Shown: positions 7,830 through 16,372, counted from the stretch's first letter. The stretch is 64,000 nucleotides of DNA from Micromonospora_G sp044458865 (GCF_044458865.1 NZ_JBITIH010000001.1:1-64000), one strand, 5' to 3'. Notes: generated from the sequence alone by a model not told the origin. Translations and numbers: made by a program.

Positions 7830-9433
7830 GAGTCGGCGTTGAAGCGCATCATCTTCAGGTAGGTGTCGACGGTCGGGCCGAAGGCGTCGCCGTAGATGGG
7901 GCAGATCGCCACCCCCTGCTCGTGGGCCACCTCGACCAACGTGGCGGAGCGCGCCTGGAGACTCGGTTCGAGGAACACGGCCTTCACGCGCAGATTCCTG
8001 ATCGTCTCGGTCAACCTGACCCGGTCGGCGAGGCTCGGCTCGGTGGCCGGGTTCGGTGTCACGAACCCGGCCACCGGAATGCCGTACGCCTGGGACAGGT
8101 AGGCGAACGCGTCGTGTGTGGTGACCAGATAGCGGTTGGCCGGCGGGATCGCGCCGATCGTCGACGCCACGTACGTGTCGAGTGCGCTGAGTTGGGCCAG
8201 GTACGCGCCGGTGTTCCGCCGGTACGTCGCCGCACCCTCCGGGTCGGCCCCGATGAGCGTGTCGCGGATCAGTTCCACGTAGGACTGGGCGTTGCCGACG
8301 TCCTGCCACAGGTGTGGATCGATCTCTCCGTGTACGTGTTTGCCGAGAACGGCCTGCGGCAGTTGGTACACGCGGTCACCGGCGCGGCCCAGGAACCGGT
8401 ACCCACGCCCGGCTGGCACCTCCAGCAGAGCCTTGTTCGGCACCTCGATGACGGTGGTGGCGGGGTCGTACGCCTGCTGGTCGGCCTCGCCGCCGCCGTG
8501 CGGGTCGGCGTACAGGTAGAGCCGCTCGGTGTCGACGTCCACCGCGATGTCGGCGTGCCCGCGCGCGAGGACGGACGGATCGGCGAGCCCCGGCACCGAA
8601 TGCGGGTCGACGCCGACGGCGAAGGTGAACCTCTGCTGCCCAAGCTCGACCGGTGCGGCCTGCGGGGTGACTCTGAGCTGCGCCTTCACCGTGAGGTGGT
8701 AGACGCCCGGTTCGGTGAACGCCCAGCTCATGTGCGTGTGGGCGTCCGGCGGCAGGACGGCGCTGTCGTCGCGGTAGCCGTTACCGGGGTCGAACCCGTC
8801 GGTCGAGTCGAAGTACCGGTCGGGGGTGCCGAACGACCCCGTGAGGTAGCCCACGAGCTTGCCCGGCCCGGTCACGCTCGTCGCCGACAACACGATGTCC
8901 GAGGACCGGTTCGCCCCGAACCGCTCGCCGGTTCCGCGTACCCGTAGGCCGAGCCAGATGGTGTCCAGCGAGGCGTCCTCGACCATCGGGATGATCTCCG
9001 CCGCGTACCTGGTCGCGCCCTCGGCGAGGGCGATGTTCGGGACACCTCGCCGGAGGTTGGCGTCCAACGTCTTGACCACGGACTGCGCCTCCAGCAGCAG
9101 GTAGTTACTGAACGCGACGTCCGCGTACACGATGTTGCGCACGTCCCGCAGGGTCGGCTCGTACGCGTGCGAATCAGCGTTGTCCGGCACGATCGAGTCG
9201 ACCAGCACCCGGTCGCCGCCCACGTTGCGGACCAGGTCCGCCAGGATCCCGGTCGTGGTGACAACCTGGACCCGGTCGCTGGTCGAGGTGAACGCGATCG
9301 GGGCCGCACATCCGGGCAGCAGGCCCGCGACGGCGACCGCGACGGCCAGCAATGCGCCCCGCCCGCCCGCGCGCCGTCGTGACCGGATCGCGGAGCCGGT
9401 CCGAAGCCCTGTCCCGAACCTGGACAATCTCAT
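7805..9433 (-). CDS. Anchored-repeat ABC transporter substrate-binding lipoprotein (ZnuA-like)
   Basis: 542 residues from ATG 9433 (GGAGGA about 12 nt upstream). The lipobox LLPGC marks lipid attachment at the membrane. The N-lobe 'VVTTTGILADLVRNVGG' and the C-lobe belong to the ZnuA/TroA cluster. Probable metal ligands are His89 (SHAYEP), His374 (EIDPHLW), His440 (TTHDAF) and Asp516 (IYGDAF). Residues of about 150-365 are an inserted choice-of-anchor M repeat ('IWLGLRVRGTG...', 'DAHTHMSWAFTEPGVYHL', 'GHADIAVDVDTERLYLY'), lying between the first and second ligand. This architecture is the anchored-repeat binding-protein family. The first gene of the transporter operon, it is controlled by the promoter at 9496-9542. 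Confidence 0.93.
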   Translation of the reverse strand: MRLSRFGTGLRTGSAIRSRRRAGGRGALLAVAVAVAGLLPGCAAPIAFTSTSDRVQVVTTTGILADLVRNVGGDRVLVDSIVPDNADSHAYEPTLRDVRNIVYADVAFSNYLLLEAQSVVKTLDANLRRGVPNIALAEGATRYAAEIIPMVEDASLDTIWLGLRVRGTGERFGANRSSDIVLSATSVTGPGKLVGYLTGSFGTPDRYFDSTDGFDPGNGYRDDSAVLPPDAHTHMSWAFTEPGVYHLTVKAQLRVTPQAAPVELGQQRFTFAVGVDPHSVPGLADPSVLARGHADIAVDVDTERLYLYADPHGGGEADQQAYDPATTVIEVPNKALLEVPAGRGYRFLGRAGDRVYQLPQAVLGKHVHGEIDPHLWQDVGNAQSYVELIRDTLIGADPEGAATYRRNTGAYLAQLSALDTYVASTIGAIPPANRYLVTTHDAFAYLSQAYGIPVAGFVTPNPATEPSLADRVRLTETIRNLRVKAVFLEPSLQARSATLVEVAHEQGVAICPIYGDAFGPTVDTYLKMMRFNADSLAECLNR

Positions 9434-9495
9434 CCCGCTTTCGTCCTCCAGCCAGCCAAGGCCCACGGCGGGGTGACCACCCCGAACAGGCATAA

Positions 9496-9542
9496 TGAAA
9501 ACCGTTATCAGTATCCTAACTATCCGACCCGACCGCTGTGAA
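9496..9542 (-). promoter_or_regulatory. Promoter with candidate Zur box for the ABC transporter operon
   Basis: On the - strand, -35 TTCACA (9542-9537), an 18-nt spacer and -10 TAGGAT (9518-9513) are followed 2 nt later by TGATAACGGTTTTCA (9510-9496), whose 7-nt arms match at 6 of 7 positions. The palindrome would cover the transcription start, a repressor position. It shares its layout with the site at 1447-1461. Binding by Zur is inferred from sequence and gene content. Confidence 0.72.
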
Positions 9543-9609
9543 GCCCGACCGGCGGTGACGGGACCTTCGACCCTGTCCACCCCAGCTCTCCGGGGGTAGA
9601 AACGAGCAC

Positions 9610-10248
9610 ATGATCCGTGTCTTTCTCCTCGACGACCACGAGGTTGTCCGTCGTGGTTTGGCCGACCTGTTGCAGAGCGCCGGCGACATCGAGGTGGTCG
9701 GCGAATCTGGGTTGGCCCAGGAAGCCACCGCCCGGATACCCGCACTACGACCGGATGTGGCGATCCTCGACGCACGACTGCCCGACGGCAGCGGCATCGA
9801 CGTGTGCCGGGACGTACGCACCATCGACCCGTCGATCCGCGGCCTGATCCTCACCTCGTACGAGGACGACGAGGCGTTGTTCGCCGCGATCATGGCGGGT
9901 GCCGACGGGTACGTGCTCAAGCAGATCCGTGGCACCGACCTGGTGGACGCGGTACGTCGGGTGGCGACGGGTCAGTCACTGCTCGACCCGGCGGTGACCC
10001 AACGGGTGCTGGACCGCATCCGCAACGGTGTCGAACAGCCACGCGAGCTCAACTCGCTGACCGAGCAGGAACGCCGGATTCTGGAGTACGTGGCGCAGGG
10101 GCTGACCAACCGCGAGATCGCCGGCAAGATGTTCCTCGCGGAGAAGACCGTGAAGAACTACATGTCCAGCCTGTTGGCGAAGTTGGGACTGGAACGGCGT
10201 ACGCAGGCCGCGGTGCTCGCCACCCGACTACTCGGCCAGCACTCCTGA
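9610..10248 (+). CDS. NarL/LuxR-type response regulator (DevR/DosR-like)
   Basis: 212 residues. N-terminal receiver domain with the acidic pair in FLLDDHE, phospho-acceptor Asp54 (VAILDARLP) and a conserved Lys in YVLKQIRG. The C-terminal HTH (about 145-205) reads 'LTEQERRILEYVAQGLTNREIAGKMFLAEKTVKNYMSSLLAKLG'. The sequence is close in style to hypoxia regulator DevR/DosR. The histidine kinase gene that should phosphorylate it lies tail to tail only 3 nt away (10252-11979), so the two are not co-transcribed. It is divergent from the metal-transporter operon with a shared 176-bp intergenic region. Confidence 0.92.
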   Translation: MIRVFLLDDHEVVRRGLADLLQSAGDIEVVGESGLAQEATARIPALRPDVAILDARLPDGSGIDVCRDVRTIDPSIRGLILTSYEDDEALFAAIMAGADGYVLKQIRGTDLVDAVRRVATGQSLLDPAVTQRVLDRIRNGVEQPRELNSLTEQERRILEYVAQGLTNREIAGKMFLAEKTVKNYMSSLLAKLGLERRTQAAVLATRLLGQHS

Positions 10249-10251
10249 ACC

Positions 10252-11979
10252 TCAGCCGGTCAGCGGAACACTCCACCGCACCCGGGTGCCGCGAGGCTCC
10301 ACCGGCTCCACCGCGAACTCGCCACCGCGTCCCGCGGCCCGCTCACGCATGTTGACCAACCCACCCCGCGCCGCCTCGGGACCGGTACCGACCCCGTCGT
10401 CGACGACGGCGAGAGTGAGTCGCGCCCCGTCGACGCGGAGCAGGACGGTGACCCGGGTCGCGTGGGCGTGGCGGACCGCATTGGACAACGCCTCCCGCAG
10501 CACCGCGAGCAGATCCGGACGCACGGCGTCCGGCACGGCGCTGTCCACCGGGCCGAAGATCTCCAACGCCGGCCGGAACCCGAGAGCTTCGGCCGCACCA
10601 TCTACGGCCTCGCGGATGTCGGTACGCAGGGCCGCGCTCATCGGGGTCCGCAACTCGAAGATGGCCCGGCGAATGTCGCGGATCGTGGAGTCGAGTTCGT
10701 CTACCGCCGCGTTGATCCGCCGGCCGACCTCGGCCCGTGCGGTCAGCGGCACGGTGCTCTGCAGTTGCAGTCCGGTGGCGAAGAGCCGCTGGATCACCAC
10801 GTCGTGCAGGTCGCGGGCGATCCGTTCACGGTCTTCCAGGACGACAAGCTGCTCACGTTCCTCCTGCGCCCGAGCGCGTTCCATCGCCAACGCCGCCTGC
10901 GCGGCGAAGCTGGTGAGCAGGGGCACGTCATCGTCCGTCTGCCGTGCCTGCCCGGCCGCGTGCGCCACGATCAGCACGCCGTGCAGGGTGTCGGCGACAG
11001 ACAACGGGGAGACGATCGCCGGGGTGTCGGTGACCGGATGCGGCCAGGGCGCGGCCTTCGCCAGGCTCTCGATGACCAGGTGTCGCCGGTCGGTCACCGA
11101 TGCGGCGAAGGTCGTCTCGGCGGCCGGCAGGAGCACACCGACCAACGGAGGTGCGGTGCCACCGGCGGTGTCGACCACCTCGACGGTGAACTGGCCCACC
11201 TCCTCGTCGTAGAGCAGGACCAGGACCAACTCGGCCTCGGCGACCTCGCGGGCACGGCGGGCGACGAGCGCCAGCGCGTCCGTACGGCGCACCTCGCCCA
11301 ACAACACGGTCGTGATCTCGGCCGTCGCGGCGAGCCAACGCTCGCGACGATGGGCGACGGCGTAGAGACGGGCATTTTCGATCGCGACGCCGGCCGCCGC
11401 GGCGAGCGCGGCGGCAATCTCCTCGTCGTCCTCGGTGAACTCCCCCGCTCCCCGCTTCTCCGCCAGGTAGAGGTTGCCGAAAACCTGGTCCCGGATGCGG
11501 ATCGGGGTGCCGAGAAAGCTGTGCATCGGCGGATGGTGGGGCGGGAAGCCGTACGACTGGGGGTGCCGGGTGATGTCGGGCATCCGCACCGGACGGGGGT
11601 CGGCGATCAGCAGGCCGAGAACACCCCGCCCGTGCGGCAGGTCACCGATCTTGGCGTGCAGTTCGGCGTCGATGCCGTGGGTGATGAACTCGGTCAGGAG
11701 CCGGTCGGGTCCGATCACACCCAGCGCGCCGTAACGGGCGTCGAGCAGTTCGCAGGCGACCTCGACGATGCGCCGCAGTGTGCTGCGCAGGTCGAGATCC
11801 GTGCCGATCGCCACCACCGCGTCGAGTAGGCCACGCAGCCGCTCGCGACTCGTGACGACCTCACCGACCCGGTCGAGCATCTCCTGCAACAACTCGTCGA
11901 GACGCACCCGCGACAACGGACTCAGGCCCAACGACGGACCGTCGCGCCGGTCGTCGGGGGCAAGGTGCGACGGGTCCAT
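10252..11979 (-). CDS. GAF-domain sensor histidine kinase (DevS/DosS-like)
   Basis: 575 residues, no membrane segments, so cytoplasmic. Two GAF domains (about 55-205 and 225-370) precede a HisKA_3 dimerisation helix with the phospho-acceptor His392 in ARDLHDVVIQRLFATG, and an HATPase domain (about 480-575; N-box ALSNAVRHAHA, G-box VDDGVGTGPEAARGG). The first GAF closely resembles the haem-binding GAF-A of DosS, including the GFPPHHPPM segment. Haem binding is not proven by the sequence. Partner of the response regulator at 9610. A possible redox or hypoxia output is the adjacent alcohol dehydrogenase, though I found no clear regulator box in front of it. Confidence 0.92.
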   Translation of the reverse strand: MDPSHLAPDDRRDGPSLGLSPLSRVRLDELLQEMLDRVGEVVTSRERLRGLLDAVVAIGTDLDLRSTLRRIVEVACELLDARYGALGVIGPDRLLTEFITHGIDAELHAKIGDLPHGRGVLGLLIADPRPVRMPDITRHPQSYGFPPHHPPMHSFLGTPIRIRDQVFGNLYLAEKRGAGEFTEDDEEIAAALAAAAGVAIENARLYAVAHRRERWLAATAEITTVLLGEVRRTDALALVARRAREVAEAELVLVLLYDEEVGQFTVEVVDTAGGTAPPLVGVLLPAAETTFAASVTDRRHLVIESLAKAAPWPHPVTDTPAIVSPLSVADTLHGVLIVAHAAGQARQTDDDVPLLTSFAAQAALAMERARAQEEREQLVVLEDRERIARDLHDVVIQRLFATGLQLQSTVPLTARAEVGRRINAAVDELDSTIRDIRRAIFELRTPMSAALRTDIREAVDGAAEALGFRPALEIFGPVDSAVPDAVRPDLLAVLREALSNAVRHAHATRVTVLLRVDGARLTLAVVDDGVGTGPEAARGGLVNMRERAAGRGGEFAVEPVEPRGTRVRWSVPLTG

Positions 11980-12195
11980 CCGCTGATGCTATCCGGGGCC
12001 AGCGGAACCGGCGTTTTCGGCGCCCCCGGCCACGATCACCCGAAGGATCTTCGCGCCCGGCACGACCGCCGGTGAGTTTCGGCGTTCCCGCACGGTCGGG
12101 ATTTCACCATTGAGACGATCTGGGCGGATGACTTCCGGCGGCCGAGCAGCGTTCATGACAGGGGCGCCGACTCAACCAGGGGCGGGAGAGACCTC

Positions 12196-13236
12196 ATGAA
12201 AGCGCTCGTCTACGGCGGGTCCGGACAGCGTCACTGGGCAGAGGCGCCCGATCCGCACGTGGTCGACCCGACCGACGTGGTCATCCGCGTCGACACCGTC
12301 ACCATCTGTGGCACCGACCTGCACATCCTCGGTGGTGACGTACCGGAGGTGCAACCTGGGCGGATTCTCGGCCACGAAGCTGTCGGCACCGTGGTGGAGA
12401 CCGGTGCCGCCGTCATGACGGTACGTCCCGGTGACCGGGTTCTCGCCTCCTGCATCTCCGCCTGCGGGCGCTGCCGCTTCTGCCGGTCGGGCAGCTACGG
12501 CCAGTGCACCAGCGGAGGCGGCTGGGTGCTGGGCCACCTGATCGACGGCGTGCAGGCGGAGTACGCCCGGATCCCGTTCGCGGACCTGTCCACGTACCCG
12601 CTGCCGGAGAACGTCACCGACGAGACCGCCGTCCTGCTCGCCGACATCATGCCGACCGCGTACGAGGTCGGCGTGCTCAACGGGCAGGTCAGTCCCGGTG
12701 ACACCGTCGTCATCGTCGGCATGGGCCCGATCGGCCTTGCCTCCGTACTCGCCGCACGTCTGTACTCGCCCGCACACGTCATCGCGATCGACAAGGCCGA
12801 GAGCCGACTACGGGCCGCCCGACAGTTTGGCGCGGACATCACCGTCGCCCCGGGTGACGACCCGCACCCGGTGGTCTGGGCCGCCAGCGGCGGAGTCGGC
12901 GCCGACGTGGTTATGGAGGCAGTCGGTACGCCGGAATCGTTCGAGCTGTGCACCACCCTGGTACGCCCCGTCGGACGGGTGGCCAACATCGGAGTGCACG
13001 GTAGGCCGGCCGCCCTGCACCTGGAACAGCTCTGGAGTCGTAACGTCACCATCACCACAGGGCTCGTGGATACCCGGACCACCCCGAGGCTGCTGAGCAT
13101 GCTGGCGGCCGGGCAGTTCGATCTGGCCCCGATGATCACTCACCGGTTCGCACTGGACGAGATCATGCAGGCGTACGACGTCTTCTCCCAACCCGGCGAC
13201 ACCGGCGCGCTGAAGGTCGTGATGACCCGGACCTGA
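12196..13236 (+). CDS. Zinc-dependent alcohol dehydrogenase (MDR family)
   Basis: 346 residues from ATG 12196 with GGGAG about 10 nt upstream. Catalytic zinc ligands Cys38 (TICGTDLH) and His60-Glu61 (GHEAVG); structural zinc Cys90, Cys93, Cys96 and Cys104; and a Rossmann NAD(P) fold ('VVIVGMGPIGLASVLAA' at about 175-190). It should oxidise an alcohol or reduce an aldehyde in the cytoplasm; the substrate cannot be read from sequence. It is divergent from the histidine kinase gene. The 216-bp gap holds no clear operator. Confidence 0.92.
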   Translation: MKALVYGGSGQRHWAEAPDPHVVDPTDVVIRVDTVTICGTDLHILGGDVPEVQPGRILGHEAVGTVVETGAAVMTVRPGDRVLASCISACGRCRFCRSGSYGQCTSGGGWVLGHLIDGVQAEYARIPFADLSTYPLPENVTDETAVLLADIMPTAYEVGVLNGQVSPGDTVVIVGMGPIGLASVLAARLYSPAHVIAIDKAESRLRAARQFGADITVAPGDDPHPVVWAASGGVGADVVMEAVGTPESFELCTTLVRPVGRVANIGVHGRPAALHLEQLWSRNVTITTGLVDTRTTPRLLSMLAAGQFDLAPMITHRFALDEIMQAYDVFSQPGDTGALKVVMTRT

Positions 13237-13270
13237 GCCGAGTCCGGCGGACCCAACTTCCGGGTACGCG

Positions 13271-13304
13271 AAGAGCCGGGCCCCGTTTTCGGGGCCCGGC
13301 TCTT
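13271..13304. terminator. Terminator between convergent genes
   Basis: A 15-bp perfect stem (13271-13285 with 13290-13304) with a TTTT loop lies 34 nt after the alcohol dehydrogenase stop and just before the stop of the convergent secreted-protein gene. It probably serves both. Confidence 0.85.
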
Positions 13305-13338
13305 GTTCGCTGTGCTGGTGGTGTCGTTGTGCTGGGTC

Positions 13339-13965
13339 TTACTTGGTCCAGACGTCCTGGACGATGTGGGCGGCCTGGTTCTCCCACTGCGCGTACGCGT
13401 CCGGGAACGCCGACACCTGAACCTTCTGCGCCGCCACCGTCAACGGCAGATCCTGCCAACCATCCACCTGCTTCAGATTGCTCAGGAACGCCGTCGCCGC
13501 GTACGTCGGATCGGTGATCTGGGCCGGGGTACCCCAACCCGAGGACGGGCGCTGCTGGAACAGACCCAGGGAGTCGTGGTCGTTCATGTCACCCAGATGA
13601 CCCAGGTTCTCCAACTTCGACTCCTGCATCGACGTAGCGACCGCGATCACCGCACCACGCTCACCCATACCCAGCTTCTTAGCGGTATCAGTGATCGCCT
13701 TGGCGTTGTCGGTCTGCTCCTTCGACAGGCTGATCTGCGACTGCGCACCCTGCGTGCCGTGCGGCACCAGCTTGTCCATGGTCGGCTTGACGGCAGTCTC
13801 CTGCGCGACGGTGGTCATCGCCGGGGCAGTGTGCCCGGCCGGGGCCGCGAACGCGTGGCCCACTGGGCCGGCGACAGCGCCACCGATGAAGGCGAGGCTG
13901 GCGACACCCAGAGCGGTCCTACGAACGAACGAAGTCTTGGTAACAGCGGTGAAAGTCGTCTTCAC
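13339..13965 (-). CDS. Secreted lysozyme-like / cell-wall hydrolase-type protein
   Basis: 208 residues from GTG 13965 (GGAAGG about 10 nt upstream). Export signal with Ala-rich cleavage region (about 1-42), then a short linker and a conserved domain (about 85-208) with 'VIAVATSMQESKLENL', 'DHDSLGLFQQRPSSGWGTPAQITDPTYAATAFLSNL' and 'AQKVQVSAFPDAYAQWE'. This domain is common in actinomycete secreted proteins, often attached to peptidoglycan peptidase domains. The Glu in MQES could be the acid of a lysozyme-type fold. Enzymatic activity is inferred and not certain. It stands alone as a transcription unit. Confidence 0.85.
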   Translation of the reverse strand: MKTTFTAVTKTSFVRRTALGVASLAFIGGAVAGPVGHAFAAPAGHTAPAMTTVAQETAVKPTMDKLVPHGTQGAQSQISLSKEQTDNAKAITDTAKKLGMGERGAVIAVATSMQESKLENLGHLGDMNDHDSLGLFQQRPSSGWGTPAQITDPTYAATAFLSNLKQVDGWQDLPLTVAAQKVQVSAFPDAYAQWENQAAHIVQDVWTK

Positions 13966-14474
13966 GATGGTTCACCTTCCAATCGGGGGCTCTCCCAGCA
14001 CGCACACACAAAGGGGGAAAGGTGCCGTGCTCGAAGGAAGAAGAAGTACGAGGCCACAGGCGTCACGAGGCGGGGAAGAACACTGCCTCGGCGCTGCTCC
14101 GGTCGTACGCGATGTATAACGACCCCACCCCCGCCAACATTCCGCCGATCATGGCCCCGAGCATGTTGATCAAGCCCAAAAACCTCGCACCGGAGACATC
14201 CAGCCGCAGCCAGACCTCAGACACGGAGCAGGGCAGCACATATGTCCGCTGTATGACCGAGCGAGTGTTTCGGCCGCCCGGCGGCACCAGAAGCTGGTTC
14301 GTCGTTGATATCCGTTCCAGGTTGGGTGCCGGGTTGGACGTCCTGCTGGCGGACTTTCGCGGAACGGGGCACGAGGGAGAGGCAGCTCTGCCCCTGGCGC
14401 GCACGCCACAGGCGGCAGCCCGGGCCCGGTGACGCGCAGATGCCAACCATTGACTGTGAGGCAGCACACTAGCA
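13966..14474. other. Intergenic region without a convincing gene
   Basis: About 500 bp upstream of the secreted protein gene, partly upstream of the SnoaL-CMD gene. A short - strand frame (14063-14164, ATG start, 33 residues, hydrophobic 'MLGAMIGGMLAGVGSLYIAY' opening) is present but has no clear ribosome-binding site. I looked for a c-di-AMP riboswitch, common before actinomycete wall hydrolases, and did not see its conserved segments. Confidence 0.4.
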
Positions 14475-14521
14475 AGCGGACTCGCGAGTCCGCTACGGTT
14501 TAGTGGACACGCAAGTCCACT
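14475..14521. promoter_or_regulatory. Two palindromic operators, probable TetR sites
   Basis: AGCGGACTCGCGAGTCCGCT (14475-14494) is a perfect 20-bp palindrome. AGTGGACACGCAAGTCCACT (14502-14521) has perfect 7-nt arms. Both contain GGAC-N6-GTCC, and their centres are 27 bp apart. The second ends 15 nt before the SnoaL-CMD start codon. The same core recurs before the paralogous gene at 50153. The regulator is presumably the TetR protein at 15473-16063. Confidence 0.85.
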
Positions 14522-14536
14522 TATAGGAGATGTCAC

Positions 14537-15466
14537 ATGGCACACGTCCGCATCAGCGACGCTCTTCTCGCCGTTGCCCTCGATCCGACCGAGGACCTTG
14601 AGACAGCGCTCAACAGGTACTACGCCCCCGGCTACACCCACCGGGCCGAGGGCCGGGAGATGGACTGGGCAGAGTTCCGTCAGATGGTCGTTGCCATTCG
14701 CGGTCAGATCCGCGGTGGCACGGTGACCGTGCTCGACGAGGTGGTCGACGGCGACCAGTACGCGGAGCGGCACCGCTACCGGATCACGATGAACGACGGC
14801 ACGATCGCCCAGAAGGAGGTCGTCGTGTTCGGCCGGTTCGCGCCGGACGGCCGTTTCGCCGAGCTCGGCGAGACAGGGGTCGAAATCGGAGACAAGTCTG
14901 CCCCGGAAGGGCCACGGCTGCCTGAGCTTGACCCGGCGACCATCCCGCTGGATGTCAGCACCTTCCTCAGCGCACTGCCGGCCGACCCGCAGGTCAAGAT
15001 GCTCACCCAGTCGACCGGCACGGTGAAGGCGTACATCCAGTTCGCCCGCACCCTCTTCACCAGGACCGAACTGTCCGAACGAGCACGGGAACTGATCATC
15101 CTCACGACCGCCGAATACACCGGCTCCAGCTTCACCACCGCCCAGCACGTGCCGATCGCCCAAACAGCCGGCATCAGCGACGAGACCCTCCGGCTCATCA
15201 AGGAGCGCCGGCTCACCGATCCGAGCCTCTCCGCGTACGACAGCCTGGTCATGCGTTTCACCGCCGAGATCGCGCAGCGGCCGACGGTGAGCGACGAGCT
15301 GTTCGCCGAGGCCCGCGAGTACCTCAGCGACCGCGAGATCGTCGAGGTCATCCACTTCGTCGGCTACTACTGGACCTTCGGTCGGATCAGCACGGTGCTG
15401 CAGGTGCCGGTGACCGAGGTCTACGGCGAAGAGACGGTGACCAAGCTCGACGACGAGACGGCCTGA
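14537..15466 (+). CDS. SnoaL-like domain fused to carboxymuconolactone decarboxylase-like domain
   Basis: 309 residues, ATG 14537 with AGGAGA about 6-8 nt upstream. Residues of about 1-115 form a SnoaL/NTF2-like domain ('VRISDALLAVALDPTEDLETALNRYYAPGYTH', 'DEVVDGDQYAERHRYRITMNDG'). Residues of about 135-300 are CMD/AhpD-like ('FARTLFTRTELSERARELIILTTAEYTGSSFTTAQHVPIAQTAG'). The AhpD CXXC pair is absent (GSSFTTAQH), so peroxidase activity of that type is unlikely. The N-terminal domain is a paralog of the stand-alone protein at 50153-50509. The gene lies behind two operators and 6 nt before a TetR gene, so it is probably the target of that repressor. Substrate unknown. Confidence 0.85.
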   Translation: MAHVRISDALLAVALDPTEDLETALNRYYAPGYTHRAEGREMDWAEFRQMVVAIRGQIRGGTVTVLDEVVDGDQYAERHRYRITMNDGTIAQKEVVVFGRFAPDGRFAELGETGVEIGDKSAPEGPRLPELDPATIPLDVSTFLSALPADPQVKMLTQSTGTVKAYIQFARTLFTRTELSERARELIILTTAEYTGSSFTTAQHVPIAQTAGISDETLRLIKERRLTDPSLSAYDSLVMRFTAEIAQRPTVSDELFAEAREYLSDREIVEVIHFVGYYWTFGRISTVLQVPVTEVYGEETVTKLDDETA

Positions 15467-15472
15467 GCACCA

Positions 15473-16063
15473 GTGGTGGTGTGGGACGCTGATGCGGTGA
15501 CAGAGCCGCCATCCTCCAGTGCTGCCCGCACATACCGGCGCTCCGACGCCCGCCGTAACCAGGAACAGGTCGTCGCCGCGGCTCAGGAGTTGTTCGCGGA
15601 GCACGGCCTCGGGGTGACAGTGCCCCAGATCGCCGCCCGGGCGGGCGTCGGACGCGCCACCGTCTATCGCAGCTATCCGACCAAGGAGGATCTCGTCGCG
15701 GCCATTGCCGGCGAACATTTCGACCGGCTGGAAGCCCGGGCACGGCAGGCGCTGGCCGCGCCGGACGCGTACCGTGGCCTGAACGAATACGTCGTGGCTC
15801 TCTTCGACGAACTGGCCCGCAACCGTGGCCTGGCGACCGCATTCTTCGAGGCGCGCCTACCGTCGGCCGGACAGTTGCTCGACCTCATCGGGCTGCTACT
15901 GCAAAACGCCGCCAGCACCGGCCAGGTACGGCCCGACGCGGGCGTACGCGACGCGCAGGTCATCCTCTGTGGCGTGGTCCGTCAACTGATCGTGCTACGG
16001 GAGAATGACCCAGACGTTTGGCGCCAGTACGCGATCATCGTGCTCAACGCGTTCCGCCCCTGA
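15473..16063 (+). CDS. TetR/AcrR family transcriptional regulator
   Basis: 196 residues from GTG 15473; an in-frame GTG at 15497 is an alternative and no ribosome-binding site decides. The HTH (about 25-70) reads 'VVAAAQELFAEHGLGVTVPQIAARAGVGRATVYRSYPTKEDLV'. The C-terminal ligand domain closely resembles that of the TetR at 50762-51364 (both end in 'RQLIVL..DP.VWR.YA'). It is 6 nt after the SnoaL-CMD gene and likely co-transcribed and autoregulated through the operators at 14475-14521. Confidence 0.9.
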   Translation: MVVWDADAVTEPPSSSAARTYRRSDARRNQEQVVAAAQELFAEHGLGVTVPQIAARAGVGRATVYRSYPTKEDLVAAIAGEHFDRLEARARQALAAPDAYRGLNEYVVALFDELARNRGLATAFFEARLPSAGQLLDLIGLLLQNAASTGQVRPDAGVRDAQVILCGVVRQLIVLRENDPDVWRQYAIIVLNAFRP

Positions 16064-16372
16064 CCAGCTTGCCGCACAGCAGAGCAACGGACGTCGGCGA
16101 GGCTGCGGGTGCTACTCCGCCCAGGGCGCATCACCTAGACGGGTATGTCTCAAGAGGGTGGTTCCGTAGGGCGCTCCCTGCACGACAGGCTGTCGGCGCC
16201 CCCGTCGGCCGACACCCCGTCGCACAGGAGCCCTCGTTCCCCAAGACCTGGCCGCGACATGAGCACGACCATGCGGGCAAACCATCCCCCGCCTCTGCAT
16301 CGTGCCCCGGACGCCACCCGTCGTGCGGGGATCGGCGTATGCCTTCTGCGGCAGATCAATAGGGTGTTCTCT
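16064..16372. other. Intergenic region before LysR gene
   Basis: About 310 bp without a supported gene. An imperfect inverted repeat ATAGGGTGTTCTCTAT (16360-16375) overlaps the LysR start codon and could be an autoregulatory LysR site. The evidence is only the symmetry. Confidence 0.35.

Noticed and set aside
12000..12195. DosR-type box before the alcohol dehydrogenase
   Set aside because: Only partial GGGA/TTTC elements occur; no palindrome of the expected GGGAC-N-GTCCC form.
13966..14110. Possible c-di-AMP (ydaO-type) riboswitch before the secreted lysozyme-like gene
   Set aside because: Such genes often have one in actinomycetes, but its conserved segments were not found on the - strand here.
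14063..14164. Small hydrophobic reading frame on the - strand (33 residues, ATG at 14164)
   Set aside because: The sequence looks like a membrane peptide, but no ribosome-binding site precedes it and I know no matching family. Not listed as a gene.
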